Positions 26,173 through 35,521 of a stretch of 64,000 bases of DNA are shown here, piece by piece. The notes under the pieces are model-generated. The model had not been told where the DNA came from. It ran no database searches and saw only the letters and a list, made by a program, of their open reading frames with translations. Source of the DNA: Vreelandella hamiltonii (lineage in GTDB: Bacteria; Pseudomonadota; Gammaproteobacteria; Pseudomonadales; Halomonadaceae); contig NZ_BMXN01000006.1 of NCBI RefSeq assembly GCF_014651775.1, positions 124,001 to 188,000 on the forward strand. The letters run 5' to 3'. Position numbers and translations under genes: made by a program. Numbering within the stretch: the stretch's first letter is position 1; every line of letters begins with the position of its first letter.

Positions 26173-29100
26173 ATGAAGGCGGTGAGCGGTGCGCTGGGAA
26201 TATTGCTGTGTATCGTGTTGTTGTGCGTGTCGCCCATGGGGTGGGCAGAAGATGGTGAGCGGACGCCTTCTGAAAGCGCCCTGAACGAGCGATTGGCTGC
26301 GCTCGAGTCCCAGGAAGGGGAGCTTACCGCCGCGCAGCAGCGTGAGCAGGCGGCCCTGAGCGCCGCGTTGCAAGCCTATGAGCGGCTTACGGCGCTGGAA
26401 GAGCGCCAACGGGCGCTGGAGCAGCGTGTCAGCCAGGCCCCTGAGCAGCTGCTGCAACTCGAACGAGAGCTGCGAGAAGCCGAGGAAGAGAGCCAACAGC
26501 TCTCCGTGGATAGCCTCAGCGACATGCCGCTGGAAGCCTTGGAGGCGCAGCAGGGCAGCGCGGTGATCGAGCTCCAGCAGTTGCAGAGCCAGTTGGCCGA
26601 AGTCAACTCACAGCTGTTGGCTGCGCAAACCTTGCCCGAACGTGCCCAGCAGGCCATCTCCGAAGCCCTGCAGCGGGCCGAGACCTTGCGCCGCGAGCAC
26701 GACACCCGCGAAGCGCTGTTGGCCGACCGCCAGCTCTCGGCTCGCGAGGATGCGCAGCTGATTCAGTGGCGTCTGGAGCGTTCCCTGGCCGAGCAGGAAG
26801 TCTCCCTCAATCAGCGTGAGCTCAGTGCCAACAGCCGACTGCGGGAGCTGGCTCAGCAGCGGCGTGAGCTATTGGCTTTGCAGATCGATCATCAGGAGCA
26901 GCGGCTTAACCTGCTGCAAGGGGTCATCGATCGCCAGCGGCGCTTGCAGTCCGAGCAGGCGATTGCCGATGCCGCGCGGGATGACCCGCTGATCGCCGAA
27001 GGGCATCCGGTAGTGCTGCGCGCCCAGCAGATGAACCAGACCTTGAGTCTCGAGCTGCTGCGGGCCACTGACCGCGCCAACAGCATCGTGCGCGAGAATA
27101 TCGAAGCCCAGCGTCAATTGGAGTTGGTGCGTCAGTTGCAGCGTAGTCTCAATGAGCAGTTGGAAGCCATTCGCGGCAGCCAGCTGCTATCGCGGATACT
27201 CCGTGAGCAGCGTCAATCGCTGCCGGTAATCGTGCCGCGCCGGGACCTGCAGGATGAAATTGCCGACTTGCGCCTCAAGCAGTTCGATCTGATACGTCAA
27301 CGTGATCAGCTGCGCCAGGGGGAGCGATTGGCCACCCAGCGGCTGCAGGAAGCGGGTGTCGAGGTGACGCCTGGGCTGGTGGACTCCCTGACGCGGCTTT
27401 ATCAATCTCGCCGTGAGCTGGTGGAGCAGCTCGAGCAGTCCTATGGCAGCCTGTTGAGCGCCGCCATCGAGCTTCAGCTGAACCAGCAACAGCTCTTGAC
27501 CACCACCCACGACCTGCGCGCCACCATCGATGAACAGCTCTTCTGGGTAGCCAACAGTCGTCCGCTGGACCTCAACTGGGTGCGCCAGTTACCCAATTAC
27601 CTGCAGCAGGAGTGGCAGCAGGGCGAATGGCGAGCCGTGCTGCCCAACCGCTGGCAGGGCCTTGGCTGGGACATGCTGGTCGGTGCGCCGCTACTGCTGC
27701 TGAGCCTGACCTTGCTGGGGCTGCGCTCTCGTATCAAGGCCGCCTTGGCGCGGCTGCACTCGCAAATAGGTCGTTTGAAGAGTGATACGCAGCTGCATAC
27801 GCCCAAAGCGGTTCTGATGAATGCGCTGCTGGCGCTGCCAGGCCCGCTGGCGCTGGCGGGCGCGGGTGTTGCCCTGCGGACGGCAGAAGGTGCCCTGGCG
27901 ATGGGGCTGGCACCGGCCTTGCTGCAATTGAGCCTGAGCTGGGGTGTGGTCGCGCTGGGGCGCCGCCTGCTGGTGCCCGATGGCGTTGCAGAGCGTCATT
28001 TTACCTGGGCGCCTGCCTACAATGCGCGGCTACGTCAACTGCTGGGGGGCCTGGGCGTAGCGCTGGTGCCTGTGGTGGGGATCGCGGCCATGTCAGAGCA
28101 GATGGAAACCCCGCTGGCCATGCGTCCGGTAGCCATGGGGCTATTCATGCTGGGGCTGTTGGCCATGGCGTGGTGGTTGATGCAGCTGATTCTGGCTCAC
28201 GTGCCGATTTTTGGGGTTCGGCTGTTCCGGTTGGTCCTGGGACTGGCCATGGCCAGCGTGCCGCTGGTCATGCTGGGGCTGGTGGCCTGGGGGTATGAAT
28301 ACACGGCGCTGCGGCTGGTGGCACGTTTTGCGATGACGCTTTACCTGTTGGGGCTGTGGGTCGTGGTGGAAGCCACGGTGGTTCGCAGCCTGGCAGTGGC
28401 TGCTCGCCGCTTGGCGTATCGCCGAGCCCTGGCGCGGCGGCGAGCCCAGGTACAGGAGGGGGCCGAGGGCGGGCTGGAAGTGGTCGAAGAGCCACCCCTG
28501 GACATGGAGAAGATCAACACCCAGTCGCTGCGGCTCTCCAAGCTCATTCTGCTGATCGGGTTCAGCCTGCTGCTTTATCTGGTCTGGTCGGACCTGCTGG
28601 CGGTGTTGGGGTATCTGGATCAGGTGGCGCTGTGGGATGCCGATGAAGGCGACCTGGTGGACAATTCGCTTTCGCTCTCTGATTTTTTCACGGCCTTGCT
28701 GGTGGTCGCCATCACCTTCATCATGGCGCGGAACCTGCCAGGGTTGCTCGAAGTCATGGTGCTGTCGCGGCTAGCCCTGAAACAGGGCAGCGCCTACGCC
28801 ATCAGCTCGCTGCTCTCTTATACCATCGTGGGGACGGGGGTCGTCATGTCGCTGGCCACCCTGGGGGTCTCCTGGGACAAGCTGCAGTGGCTGGTGGCCG
28901 CGTTGAGCGTGGGGCTGGGTTTTGGTTTGCAGGAGATCTTTGCCAACTTCATCTCTGGCCTGATCATTCTGTTCGAGCGCCCGATTCGGATTGGCGACAC
29001 CATCACGCTGGGCAACCTGCATGGCACCGTCAGCCGTATCCGCATCCGTGCCACCACGGTGACCGACTTCGATCGCAAGGAGATCATCATACCCAACAAG

Positions 29101-29502
29101 ACGTTCGTCACCGACCAGTTGATCAACTGGTCGCTGTCGGACAATGTCACCCGAGTGGTGCTGACCTATGGCGTGGCGCACGGCTCTGATTTGCCGTTGG
29201 TGCATCAGCTGTTGCGCCAGGCCGCCGATGAGAATCCGCGTGTACTGGCGGACCCGGAACCCCAGGTGTTCTACCTCAACTATGGCCCGCACAGCCTGAA
29301 TTTCGAGCTGCGCATCTTCGTCAACGACTTGCTGGACCGGCTGTTTGCAGCCGACGAAGTGAACTGCCGGGTGGATGAGCTGTTCCGCGAAGCGGGCGTG
29401 CGGGTGGCCTTCGAGCAGATGGACGTTTGGCTGCATCGAGATCAGGGGGAGTCGGTGAAAGTACAGACCCGCAAGCCGCTGCCTCCTGAAAACCTGGGCT
29501 AA
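26173..29502 (+). CDS. mscK: MscK/KefA-type mechanosensitive channel
   Basis: Very large MscS-family channel, about 1109 residues. A signal peptide (ending SPMGWA) precedes a long periplasmic coiled-coil domain (to about residue 490), then roughly eleven helices and the MscS core: the pore helix near VAALSVGLGFGLQEIFANFISGLIILFERP, then the beta domain RIGDTITLGNLHGTVSRIRIRATTV and a cytoplasmic C-terminus. Length and order match E. coli MscK/MscM. It would release solutes after hypo-osmotic shock, relevant in a halophile. The ATG at 26173 starts at the signal peptide; in-frame Met codons extend to 26080. Confidence 0.9.
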   Translation: MKAVSGALGILLCIVLLCVSPMGWAEDGERTPSESALNERLAALESQEGELTAAQQREQAALSAALQAYERLTALEERQRALEQRVSQAPEQLLQLERELREAEEESQQLSVDSLSDMPLEALEAQQGSAVIELQQLQSQLAEVNSQLLAAQTLPERAQQAISEALQRAETLRREHDTREALLADRQLSAREDAQLIQWRLERSLAEQEVSLNQRELSANSRLRELAQQRRELLALQIDHQEQRLNLLQGVIDRQRRLQSEQAIADAARDDPLIAEGHPVVLRAQQMNQTLSLELLRATDRANSIVRENIEAQRQLELVRQLQRSLNEQLEAIRGSQLLSRILREQRQSLPVIVPRRDLQDEIADLRLKQFDLIRQRDQLRQGERLATQRLQEAGVEVTPGLVDSLTRLYQSRRELVEQLEQSYGSLLSAAIELQLNQQQLLTTTHDLRATIDEQLFWVANSRPLDLNWVRQLPNYLQQEWQQGEWRAVLPNRWQGLGWDMLVGAPLLLLSLTLLGLRSRIKAALARLHSQIGRLKSDTQLHTPKAVLMNALLALPGPLALAGAGVALRTAEGALAMGLAPALLQLSLSWGVVALGRRLLVPDGVAERHFTWAPAYNARLRQLLGGLGVALVPVVGIAAMSEQMETPLAMRPVAMGLFMLGLLAMAWWLMQLILAHVPIFGVRLFRLVLGLAMASVPLVMLGLVAWGYEYTALRLVARFAMTLYLLGLWVVVEATVVRSLAVAARRLAYRRALARRRAQVQEGAEGGLEVVEEPPLDMEKINTQSLRLSKLILLIGFSLLLYLVWSDLLAVLGYLDQVALWDADEGDLVDNSLSLSDFFTALLVVAITFIMARNLPGLLEVMVLSRLALKQGSAYAISSLLSYTIVGTGVVMSLATLGVSWDKLQWLVAALSVGLGFGLQEIFANFISGLIILFERPIRIGDTITLGNLHGTVSRIRIRATTVTDFDRKEIIIPNKTFVTDQLINWSLSDNVTRVVLTYGVAHGSDLPLVHQLLRQAADENPRVLADPEPQVFYLNYGPHSLNFELRIFVNDLLDRLFAADEVNCRVDELFREAGVRVAFEQMDVWLHRDQGESVKVQTRKPLPPENLG

Positions 29503-29507
29503 GGCGT

Positions 29508-30257
29508 CTATTTGCAGGCCAGCATGAGAAATTCCCGATTGCCGTCCCCGCCGGTGATCGGGCTCTCCTGCCAGTGGGCGATGCGCAAACCGCAGGCCTG
29601 GCAGGCCATGCGTATCTTGTGCTCCACCTCGCTGTATCGGGCTGGATCGCGCACCACGCCGCGCTTGTCCAGCGCGCTGGGCTCCAGCTCGAACTGCGGT
29701 TTGACCAGAGAGATAAGCTGGCCCTGGGCCGGTAGCAAGGCGGCGATTTCCGGCAGGATCAGCGTTTGGGAGATAAACGACACGTCCATGATGGCCATCT
29801 CGATGGGAAATGCTTGCAGTACCTCCCGCAAGGCGGCCGAGGTGCTCATGTGGCGTGCGTTCAAGCCTTCCAGGCACACTACCCGCGGGTCCTGGTGCAG
29901 CGCTTCGGCCAACTGGTCATGGCCTACCTCGACACCCACTACATGGCGGGCACCGTAGCGTAGGGCACAGTCGGTAAAACCACCGGTGGACTGACCCACA
30001 TCCAGCACCCCCTTGCCCTCCAGCCGCATACCCAGCGTGGAGAGCGCCCCCTCCAGTTTGAGCCCGGCCCGGGAGGCGTAGCGCTCCTCGGGGTCTTCCT
30101 CGACGCGCAGTGATGTGTCGGCGGGCCACTTTTCGGAAGGCTTGGTGAGCGGGGTGCCGTCGGCCAAGAAGACACGCCCGTTCTTGATGAGGCGCTGGGC
30201 GCGGGTGCGTGAGCTGGCCAGCGCCTGGCTGACCAGCAGTTGATCGAGTCGTATCAT
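29508..30257 (-). CDS. tlyA: TlyA-family rRNA 2'-O-methyltransferase
   Basis: A 249-residue protein: an N-terminal S4 RNA-binding domain (MIRLDQLLVSQALASSRTRAQRLIKNGRV) followed by an FtsJ-like methyltransferase domain with YASRAGLKLEGAL and the SAM motif VLDVGQSTGGFTDCAL. In mycobacteria TlyA methylates 16S and 23S rRNA. The older hemolysin A label is doubtful. It is convergent with mscK, five bases apart, and lies downstream of the papain-like gene on the same strand, possibly in the same transcript. Confidence 0.9.
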   Translation of the reverse strand: MIRLDQLLVSQALASSRTRAQRLIKNGRVFLADGTPLTKPSEKWPADTSLRVEEDPEERYASRAGLKLEGALSTLGMRLEGKGVLDVGQSTGGFTDCALRYGARHVVGVEVGHDQLAEALHQDPRVVCLEGLNARHMSTSAALREVLQAFPIEMAIMDVSFISQTLILPEIAALLPAQGQLISLVKPQFELEPSALDKRGVVRDPARYSEVEHKIRMACQACGLRIAHWQESPITGGDGNREFLMLACK

Positions 30258-30295
30258 GGCGGGGTATCAGGATCTTTGAAAGACCGCGCATTATG

Positions 30296-32320
30296 TCATG
30301 TTGCGCCTGGCTCTGCCTGCAGCTCGGTGGGTGGGATTCGTGTGGCCCCCCAACTACGATGCAGATAGCCCTTGACGCGCTCCAGCTCCTCCTCGCTGAC
30401 GGTGGCCAGTTTGCCGCTCTCCAGAGGGTCGTAGTGGTAGATGTATAGCCGTGAGAGAAACTGCTCGAAGGGCAGTGACGCCTCACCGAAGCGCTCGCCG
30501 TTGCCAGCCGTGCTGACCTTCAGCCCGTCTCCCCAGTCCTGGCCGCTATCGTTGTTGGGGTTGTAGAAGTAGACGCGCATGACATCGCTGGGGTCGAGCG
30601 AGGCGCGCAAAATGGTGATGGCGTGCCAGCCGATGAAGCGCGCAGCGCTGTCCGTGACCGCAATGCCGGCAGGCTGGGGGTGGATCAGCGGCTGATTGCC
30701 GTTGTAGAAAGGGTGGTAGCTGGCGTAGAAGTGGCGAATGAAGGTGTCGACGTCATCCAGCTGCCCGGTGGCCACGTCCACATTGATGCTGAACCCTCGG
30801 CCAGACCACCAGCCGTGAAACTCAGGATTGACCCAGCGGTGCGGGTCGCCTTCCCGGCCGATGCAGCGTCGGCCCATTTCCGCATAAATGCGATCCAGGT
30901 GCGGGACGACGACCAATGACACAGGATCGAGGTCGAGGGGCAGTTCGCTGGCCAGGCCTGCCACGCTCTCCTGGGAAGAGATGGGCTGGCCTTCGAAATG
31001 CATGATGATTTCATCGTCTCGGGCGGCCCAGGTCACCATCTGGAGCAGGTAGTCCGGGTCGTTGTAGGCCCACATCGACAGCGCTCGCGCCGATTGGCAG
31101 GTAGGGTTGTTGCCTTGGCCCACACCCAGCGGTAGCCCCAGCATGCACAGCACGCCCTCGATCAAGCGTGCTCTGGGTGATGCCGTATCGCCATACGCCA
31201 GCGTCAAGCGCGAGATGGCCCAGTCGGAGAGCGGCAGGCTAAGCTGCCGCCACATGGCGGGAGCCACCGGCGGTTGATAGAGAATCCCGCGCTCCAGCAG
31301 TAACGCCAGACCATAGACGGCTTGGGCGGTGGCAGGGTAGACGCCGCTGCGAATCAAGGTGTGCGCCAATTCGCGATAGCACAGCAGGCAGTCGCGCCCC
31401 GTGGACGAAAGCCCCAGCGCTTCGGAAAGCAATTGATCTGCTTCTTCCAGCAGGAAGCGCAGCAGCACGGCATGGTAGGGCGATACGAGGCCGGTATCGT
31501 GCATGGCGCGTGCAAAACCGGTGGACTCCGCTTGAAGCGTCGCGTGGTCCATGCGCTCCAGGCGTGCCTGGTATATCTCGATGCCAGGGTCTTCTCGGCA
31601 GGCTTGGGTGGGCCCATAGAGCGAGCTGACCAACCGGTCGGCGCCTTGGCCGCTGGCGCCCAGGTCGATCTCCGGGTTGGCCTGGCACAGCGCGATCTGG
31701 GTGATCATCTGCTTGATCGAGTCGACCTGGATGGGCCGCTGCTTGAGAATCCGCCAGATTTCATCGATCAGTTGATCGATGACGTGCTCGTGCCCGACCC
31801 GCTCGGCCAGGTGCTGAAACAGCTGGCGTGGAATGGTCGCCAGCCGCCCTTGGGTTTCGCGCTCGGCCTCGCTGGGGGCGTTGAACAGCAGGCCCAAGTT
31901 GATGGCCATGACCTGTGTAAGGTAGTGATGGGCGTGTTCTGGCGATACCTGTGGATGCTCGTAGCCTCCCTTGGCCACCGCCAGCAACCGCAGTTCACTC
32001 AGCGTCTCGATCACCACCACATTGGCATCGGCGCTTTTCAATGCAAAGGGCGTCAGGGTCGGGATCAGGTACTGCGGTGTGTCCCAGTCCGAGCCAGCAA
32101 ACACGCCTGCGGCTTCGAAGCAGGCAGCGCGTGCTTCCAGCGCTGCGCAGCCTCCGCTGAGCATCAGGATGCGCCTGGCGGTGTCCATCACACGGGGTAG
32201 CTTGGCCAGCTTGGAGACGGCGGGAGCCTGGGCAAGCAGCGCCACGGCTTCATCGAACTTGCTCAGCAGCCCATCGAGTTTGCCTTCTTCCCCCTCAGGG
32301 GTGGAACGCTGATTGGTCAC
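30296..32320 (-). CDS. large papain-like (C408/H566/N587) protein, unknown substrate
   Basis: A 674-residue soluble protein with no signal peptide. I do not recognise a named family. The C-terminal half shows the order of a papain-like catalytic site: Q402 and C408 in GVGQGNNPTCQSARALSMW (same six-residue Gln-to-Cys spacing as papain), H566 in IGWHAITIL, and N587 in VYFYNPNNDSGQDWGDG. The N-terminal 380 residues are mostly helical with Cys and His scattered. The gene follows an ATP-grasp ligase gene by 30 bases on the same strand, so the two probably act as a ligase and a hydrolase or transferase on one substrate. Family membership is inference from motif spacing. Confidence 0.6.
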   Translation of the reverse strand: MTNQRSTPEGEEGKLDGLLSKFDEAVALLAQAPAVSKLAKLPRVMDTARRILMLSGGCAALEARAACFEAAGVFAGSDWDTPQYLIPTLTPFALKSADANVVVIETLSELRLLAVAKGGYEHPQVSPEHAHHYLTQVMAINLGLLFNAPSEAERETQGRLATIPRQLFQHLAERVGHEHVIDQLIDEIWRILKQRPIQVDSIKQMITQIALCQANPEIDLGASGQGADRLVSSLYGPTQACREDPGIEIYQARLERMDHATLQAESTGFARAMHDTGLVSPYHAVLLRFLLEEADQLLSEALGLSSTGRDCLLCYRELAHTLIRSGVYPATAQAVYGLALLLERGILYQPPVAPAMWRQLSLPLSDWAISRLTLAYGDTASPRARLIEGVLCMLGLPLGVGQGNNPTCQSARALSMWAYNDPDYLLQMVTWAARDDEIIMHFEGQPISSQESVAGLASELPLDLDPVSLVVVPHLDRIYAEMGRRCIGREGDPHRWVNPEFHGWWSGRGFSINVDVATGQLDDVDTFIRHFYASYHPFYNGNQPLIHPQPAGIAVTDSAARFIGWHAITILRASLDPSDVMRVYFYNPNNDSGQDWGDGLKVSTAGNGERFGEASLPFEQFLSRLYIYHYDPLESGKLATVSEEELERVKGYLHRSWGATRIPPTELQAEPGAT

Positions 32321-32350
32321 GCTGACTCCTTATCCCGGCAAGGGGGAGAG

Positions 32351-33574
32351 TTAAACATAGAAGTCGAGTGCTTCCTGGCGTTTGAGCAGGTCGCGAAGCG
32401 TATGAGCATCGTCACCCTTGAAATAGACCAGCCCCCAGTGGGTGCCAAACGCGGTGCGCTTGGTGACGGTCTCTTCGACGGGTGGGGTCAGCTCATGGGA
32501 CTCGAAGTAGTCATGATCTTCGGTCTCTTCGGGTATCTCCAGGCGGCTGACCACGCGGCGGCGTGGATAGACGCCAAAGCAGCCCGCAAACCCGTTGGCA
32601 TCGACGATCTCCTTGGGAAAGAACTCGGCCACTTCTTCTGCCGTGGCTTTGGGGTCGAAGACCAGCATCGACGCTTGATAGGCGTTGAAACCATAGACGC
32701 GCTCAAGGAGTTCGAACACCTTGAACCCTGGCGGACGATAGGCGACTTCACCAAAGTACATCTCGCCATCGCTGGTGACGAAATACTCTGGATGGATCAG
32801 GCCAAATTCGATATCGAAGGCCTTGATCAGTTTTTCGATCTGGGCGGTGATCTGCTGACGATACTGCTCGAGCTCCGGCGAGGCGGGAACGAACACCGAA
32901 TAGCCCAGCGTGACGTATTCCGAAATGTTCAGGAAGGCGATTTTGCCATCGTGAATCCACGCTTCCACGGCAAATTCCCAGCCATCGAGGTGCGACTCCA
33001 TCAGCACGGGAAACTCTTCGTCCGGAATGGTATCCACCTCGTCCGGGGTGCGGATGACGCGGTGCCCCAGGCAGCCCGCCTTGTCGAAGGCCTTCAGGTG
33101 GATTGGATCGTTGGGGTCGCCGTCCAGCTTGAGCAGGGTCTGGTTGACCCGCTTCAGAAAACGGATGACATCGTCTCTGTCGTGGGCCTCTTCGAAAATG
33201 CCCACGCGGATCCCGCCCAGTTGGGCTCGCCGCTTCATCAGCGCCTTGTCACGCAGGAGCAGGGACTGGCCGTAAAGACGGGGGTTGTCGAGCAGCACGG
33301 AGTTGATGGCACCGGCCCACTCGACGGTCTCCTCGAACAGCGGGATGGCGACATCCACGCCTTTTTCCTTGAGGGTTTCGGCAATCTCCATGGAGCGATC
33401 GTTGAGGCGCTCGAAGTTCCAGGGAACGTAGGGGATGCCGTGTTTCTGGCAGTGCTCTTCTGCCCAGTCGGGGGCAACCACGATGTAGCGCCGGTCGAAT
33501 TGCTCGGCCGCTTCGATTGCATTGAGGCTCCAGCCGAGGAGGGCGATATAGCCCTTGTTGGGATCCTTCTGCAT
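32351..33574 (-). CDS. ATP-grasp domain ligase
   Basis: A 407-residue ATP-grasp enzyme, expected to join a carboxylate (via acyl-phosphate) to an amine or thiol. Seen: a pre-ATP-grasp domain (residues 1-105), the lid start LLRDKALMKRRAQLGGIRVG, an adenine-side segment VLMESHLDGWEFAVEAWIHDG, and the Mg2+ site HPEYFVTSDGEMYFGEVAYRPPG near residue 275. A C-terminal domain of about 100 residues (RRRVVSRLEIPEETED...) follows. AGGAG lies eight bases before the ATG at 33574. The acceptor is unknown. It heads a two- or three-gene leftward operon with the papain-like protein and tlyA. Confidence 0.82.
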   Translation of the reverse strand: MQKDPNKGYIALLGWSLNAIEAAEQFDRRYIVVAPDWAEEHCQKHGIPYVPWNFERLNDRSMEIAETLKEKGVDVAIPLFEETVEWAGAINSVLLDNPRLYGQSLLLRDKALMKRRAQLGGIRVGIFEEAHDRDDVIRFLKRVNQTLLKLDGDPNDPIHLKAFDKAGCLGHRVIRTPDEVDTIPDEEFPVLMESHLDGWEFAVEAWIHDGKIAFLNISEYVTLGYSVFVPASPELEQYRQQITAQIEKLIKAFDIEFGLIHPEYFVTSDGEMYFGEVAYRPPGFKVFELLERVYGFNAYQASMLVFDPKATAEEVAEFFPKEIVDANGFAGCFGVYPRRRVVSRLEIPEETEDHDYFESHELTPPVEETVTKRTAFGTHWGLVYFKGDDAHTLRDLLKRQEALDFYV

Positions 33575-33782
33575 GGTGGTGACTCCTGTTGGGTAGATGA
33601 ATGATCGTGCCAACCACTCACCTCACCATACACGACCCAAGCGACCCGGGGCTAATTAGCACCCACTGAAGGGCGGGAGGGAATTAGTGGGCATTGATGA
33701 TGTCTGCTAAGGGGCTGCCCTGTGAGTGTGGTAGGCTACCCCGTTGTTGGATACGTTCAAGCGTCAAGAGGAACAGGCCAAG

Positions 33783-34112
33783 ATGGCGGCCAAGCCGATC
33801 TACCGTGTGGTGGTTCACCAGCAGGGTGAAATTTGGGATTTATACGTAAGAGAGATCTTTCAGAGCGAACTCTGGGGCTTTATTGAAGTCGAGGAGTTTG
33901 TCTTTGACGATGCGTCGCGAGTCGTGGTGGATCCAGGAGCGGAAAAACTGCAGCGTACCTTCGAAGGCGTCAAGCGCAGCTACCTGCCGCTCAATGCCAT
34001 TGTGCGCATTGACGAAGTAGAGCGTGAAGGCCCCTTGAAGGCAGTGAAAAGTGATGCTCGCGTCGCAGAGTTTCCTCGTCCCTTCCCGTTACCGCCCAGG
34101 GGGGAAGGGTAA
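33783..34112 (+). CDS. DUF1820 family protein
   Basis: About 109 residues. The segments KPIYRVVVHQQGEIWDLYVREIFQSELWGFIEVEEFVF and LQRTFEGVKRSYLPLNAIVRIDEVEREG match the compact DUF1820 family of gammaproteobacteria, function unknown. It is soluble with no signal. The ATG at 33783 is preceded by GAGGAA at suitable distance; an in-frame TTG/ATG upstream at 33744 is less likely. Confidence 0.8.
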   Translation: MAAKPIYRVVVHQQGEIWDLYVREIFQSELWGFIEVEEFVFDDASRVVVDPGAEKLQRTFEGVKRSYLPLNAIVRIDEVEREGPLKAVKSDARVAEFPRPFPLPPRGEG

Positions 34113-34195
34113 GCGCCCAAGAACGCGCAACGCTATAGCGATACGCAGGCTGGCTTCGTCGGTCAGCTGCGTTTTTATGATCAGGACATGACGTC

Positions 34196-34831
34196 ATGCA
34201 AGTAAAGAAATTTCGCAGGAATTGTTACGCCGCCGCCATGGGCGTGCTGTTGAGTGCCAGTGGCCATTCAGCGTTTGCTCAATCCGATAGCCAAGCCTGG
34301 GTCAGTGACGAGCTGAGCACCTATGTGCGCAGTGGGCCCACGGATGGCTATCGCATTGTGGGAACGCTGAATGCGGGTGAGCAGGTAGACGTACTGGAAA
34401 CCAGCGGGAACTACACCCGAGTGCGCAGCAACAGCGGCGATACCGTGTGGGTGCTGAGCAGCGAACTGCAGCAAACGCCCAGTGCTCGTCAGCAGTTGCC
34501 TGAGCTTCAGGCGCAGGTGGAAGAGCTGACCCAGGAGCTTGACGGCATCAACGATACCTGGGAGCAGCGGGTCTCTTCGATGACGGAAACCCTGGATGTC
34601 CGTGAGCAGCGCATTGCCGAGCTGGAAGCGCGTAATCACGAACTGGACGCCCAATCCGAGCAGGCTCGCCGCCAGGTGCGTGCGCTGCAGGCCCGCCTGG
34701 ATACCCAGGAAGAGGACCTGTTGATGCGCTACTTCATGTACGGCGGGGGTGTGGCCGGTGCAGGCCTGCTGGTGGGGCTGGTCGTGCCGCACCTGCCGCG
34801 TCGCCGCAAGAAACGTGACCGCTGGTTCTAA
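34196..34831 (+). CDS. SH3-domain signal-transduction protein (YgiM/TIGR04211 type)
   Basis: A 211-residue precursor: signal peptide (to about residue 29), a bacterial SH3 domain (WVSDELSTYVRSGPTDGYRIVGTLNAGEQVDVLE), a coiled coil (residues about 100-175), and a C-terminal transmembrane helix (MYGGGVAGAGLLVGLVVPHLP) followed by a basic tail. This is the layout of E. coli YgiM. The SH3 part faces the periplasm. Function unresolved; cell-wall association is inferred from the SH3b fold. Confidence 0.85.
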   Translation: MQVKKFRRNCYAAAMGVLLSASGHSAFAQSDSQAWVSDELSTYVRSGPTDGYRIVGTLNAGEQVDVLETSGNYTRVRSNSGDTVWVLSSELQQTPSARQQLPELQAQVEELTQELDGINDTWEQRVSSMTETLDVREQRIAELEARNHELDAQSEQARRQVRALQARLDTQEEDLLMRYFMYGGGVAGAGLLVGLVVPHLPRRRKKRDRWF

Positions 34832-34877
34832 GCGTCTTGCTGGTCATCACCCATCACGGCCTGACGAGGTAAGTACC

Positions 34878-35510
34878 ATGGACAACCCCTGGCGGTTGCG
34901 CTGGCAGGAAGGGCGCATTGGCTTTCATTTGGCGGCAACGCACGCCGCGCTGCCGCAATACTGGCCCGAGCTGGGGGTGGAGGAGGGCGCCAAGGTCTTG
35001 GTGCCGCTGTGCGGCAAGAGCCTGGACATGCGCTGGCTGGCCGAGCAGGGTCATCCGGTGCTGGGCGTCGAGCTGGCCCCAGAAGCCATCGAGCAGTTTC
35101 TGGCCCAGCGGGAAGATGGCGTTTCACGCTACCGCCAGTCAGGTTTCGAGGTGTTTCGTCAGGGGAGTGTCGAGCTTTGGTGCGGGGACTTCTTTCATCT
35201 GCATATCAAACAGGCTGCCGAAGTCGGGGCCTTCTATGACCGGGCGGCGTTGATTGCCCTGCCACCCGCCACTCGGGAGCGCTATGCGTTCCACCTGGCA
35301 CAGCTGATACCGCCTGGTGCCAAGGGTTTGCTCGTCGCGCTTACCCATCAGGAAGGCGAAGCAGGGCCGCCCTTCAACGTGCCCGATCACGAAATAGAGC
35401 GCCTGCTGGCGCCCAATTTTCGCGTTGATCGGCTCTCTACGGAGCCCGCCGATGAGCGTGGCCGTCGCGAGAGCCTTTGGGCATTGGAGCGGCGCGGCCC
35501 TCGCGTGTGA
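34878..35510 (+). CDS. tpm: thiopurine S-methyltransferase
   Basis: SAM-dependent methyltransferase of about 210 residues; bacterial Tpm also methylates selenium and tellurium oxyanion derivatives. It opens with WRLRWQEGRIGFH. Other segments are KVLVPLCGKSLDMRWLAEQGHPVLGVEL (SAM site) and FYDRAALIALPPATRERYAFHLAQL, all typical for the family. The ATG at 34878 has GAGG a few bases upstream; the open frame extends further into the preceding gene but without family likeness. It is convergent with the yajG-type gene. Confidence 0.93.
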   Translation: MDNPWRLRWQEGRIGFHLAATHAALPQYWPELGVEEGAKVLVPLCGKSLDMRWLAEQGHPVLGVELAPEAIEQFLAQREDGVSRYRQSGFEVFRQGSVELWCGDFFHLHIKQAAEVGAFYDRAALIALPPATRERYAFHLAQLIPPGAKGLLVALTHQEGEAGPPFNVPDHEIERLLAPNFRVDRLSTEPADERGRRESLWALERRGPRV

Positions 35511-35521
35511 ATTGACCCAGG

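Noticed and set aside
29508..30257. Haemolysin
   Set aside because: The old name of the TlyA family; the S4 plus FtsJ-like domains indicate an rRNA methyltransferase.
32402..33604. 400-codon open frame antisense to the ATP-grasp gene
   Set aside because: The opposite strand has clear ATP-grasp motifs; this frame has none.
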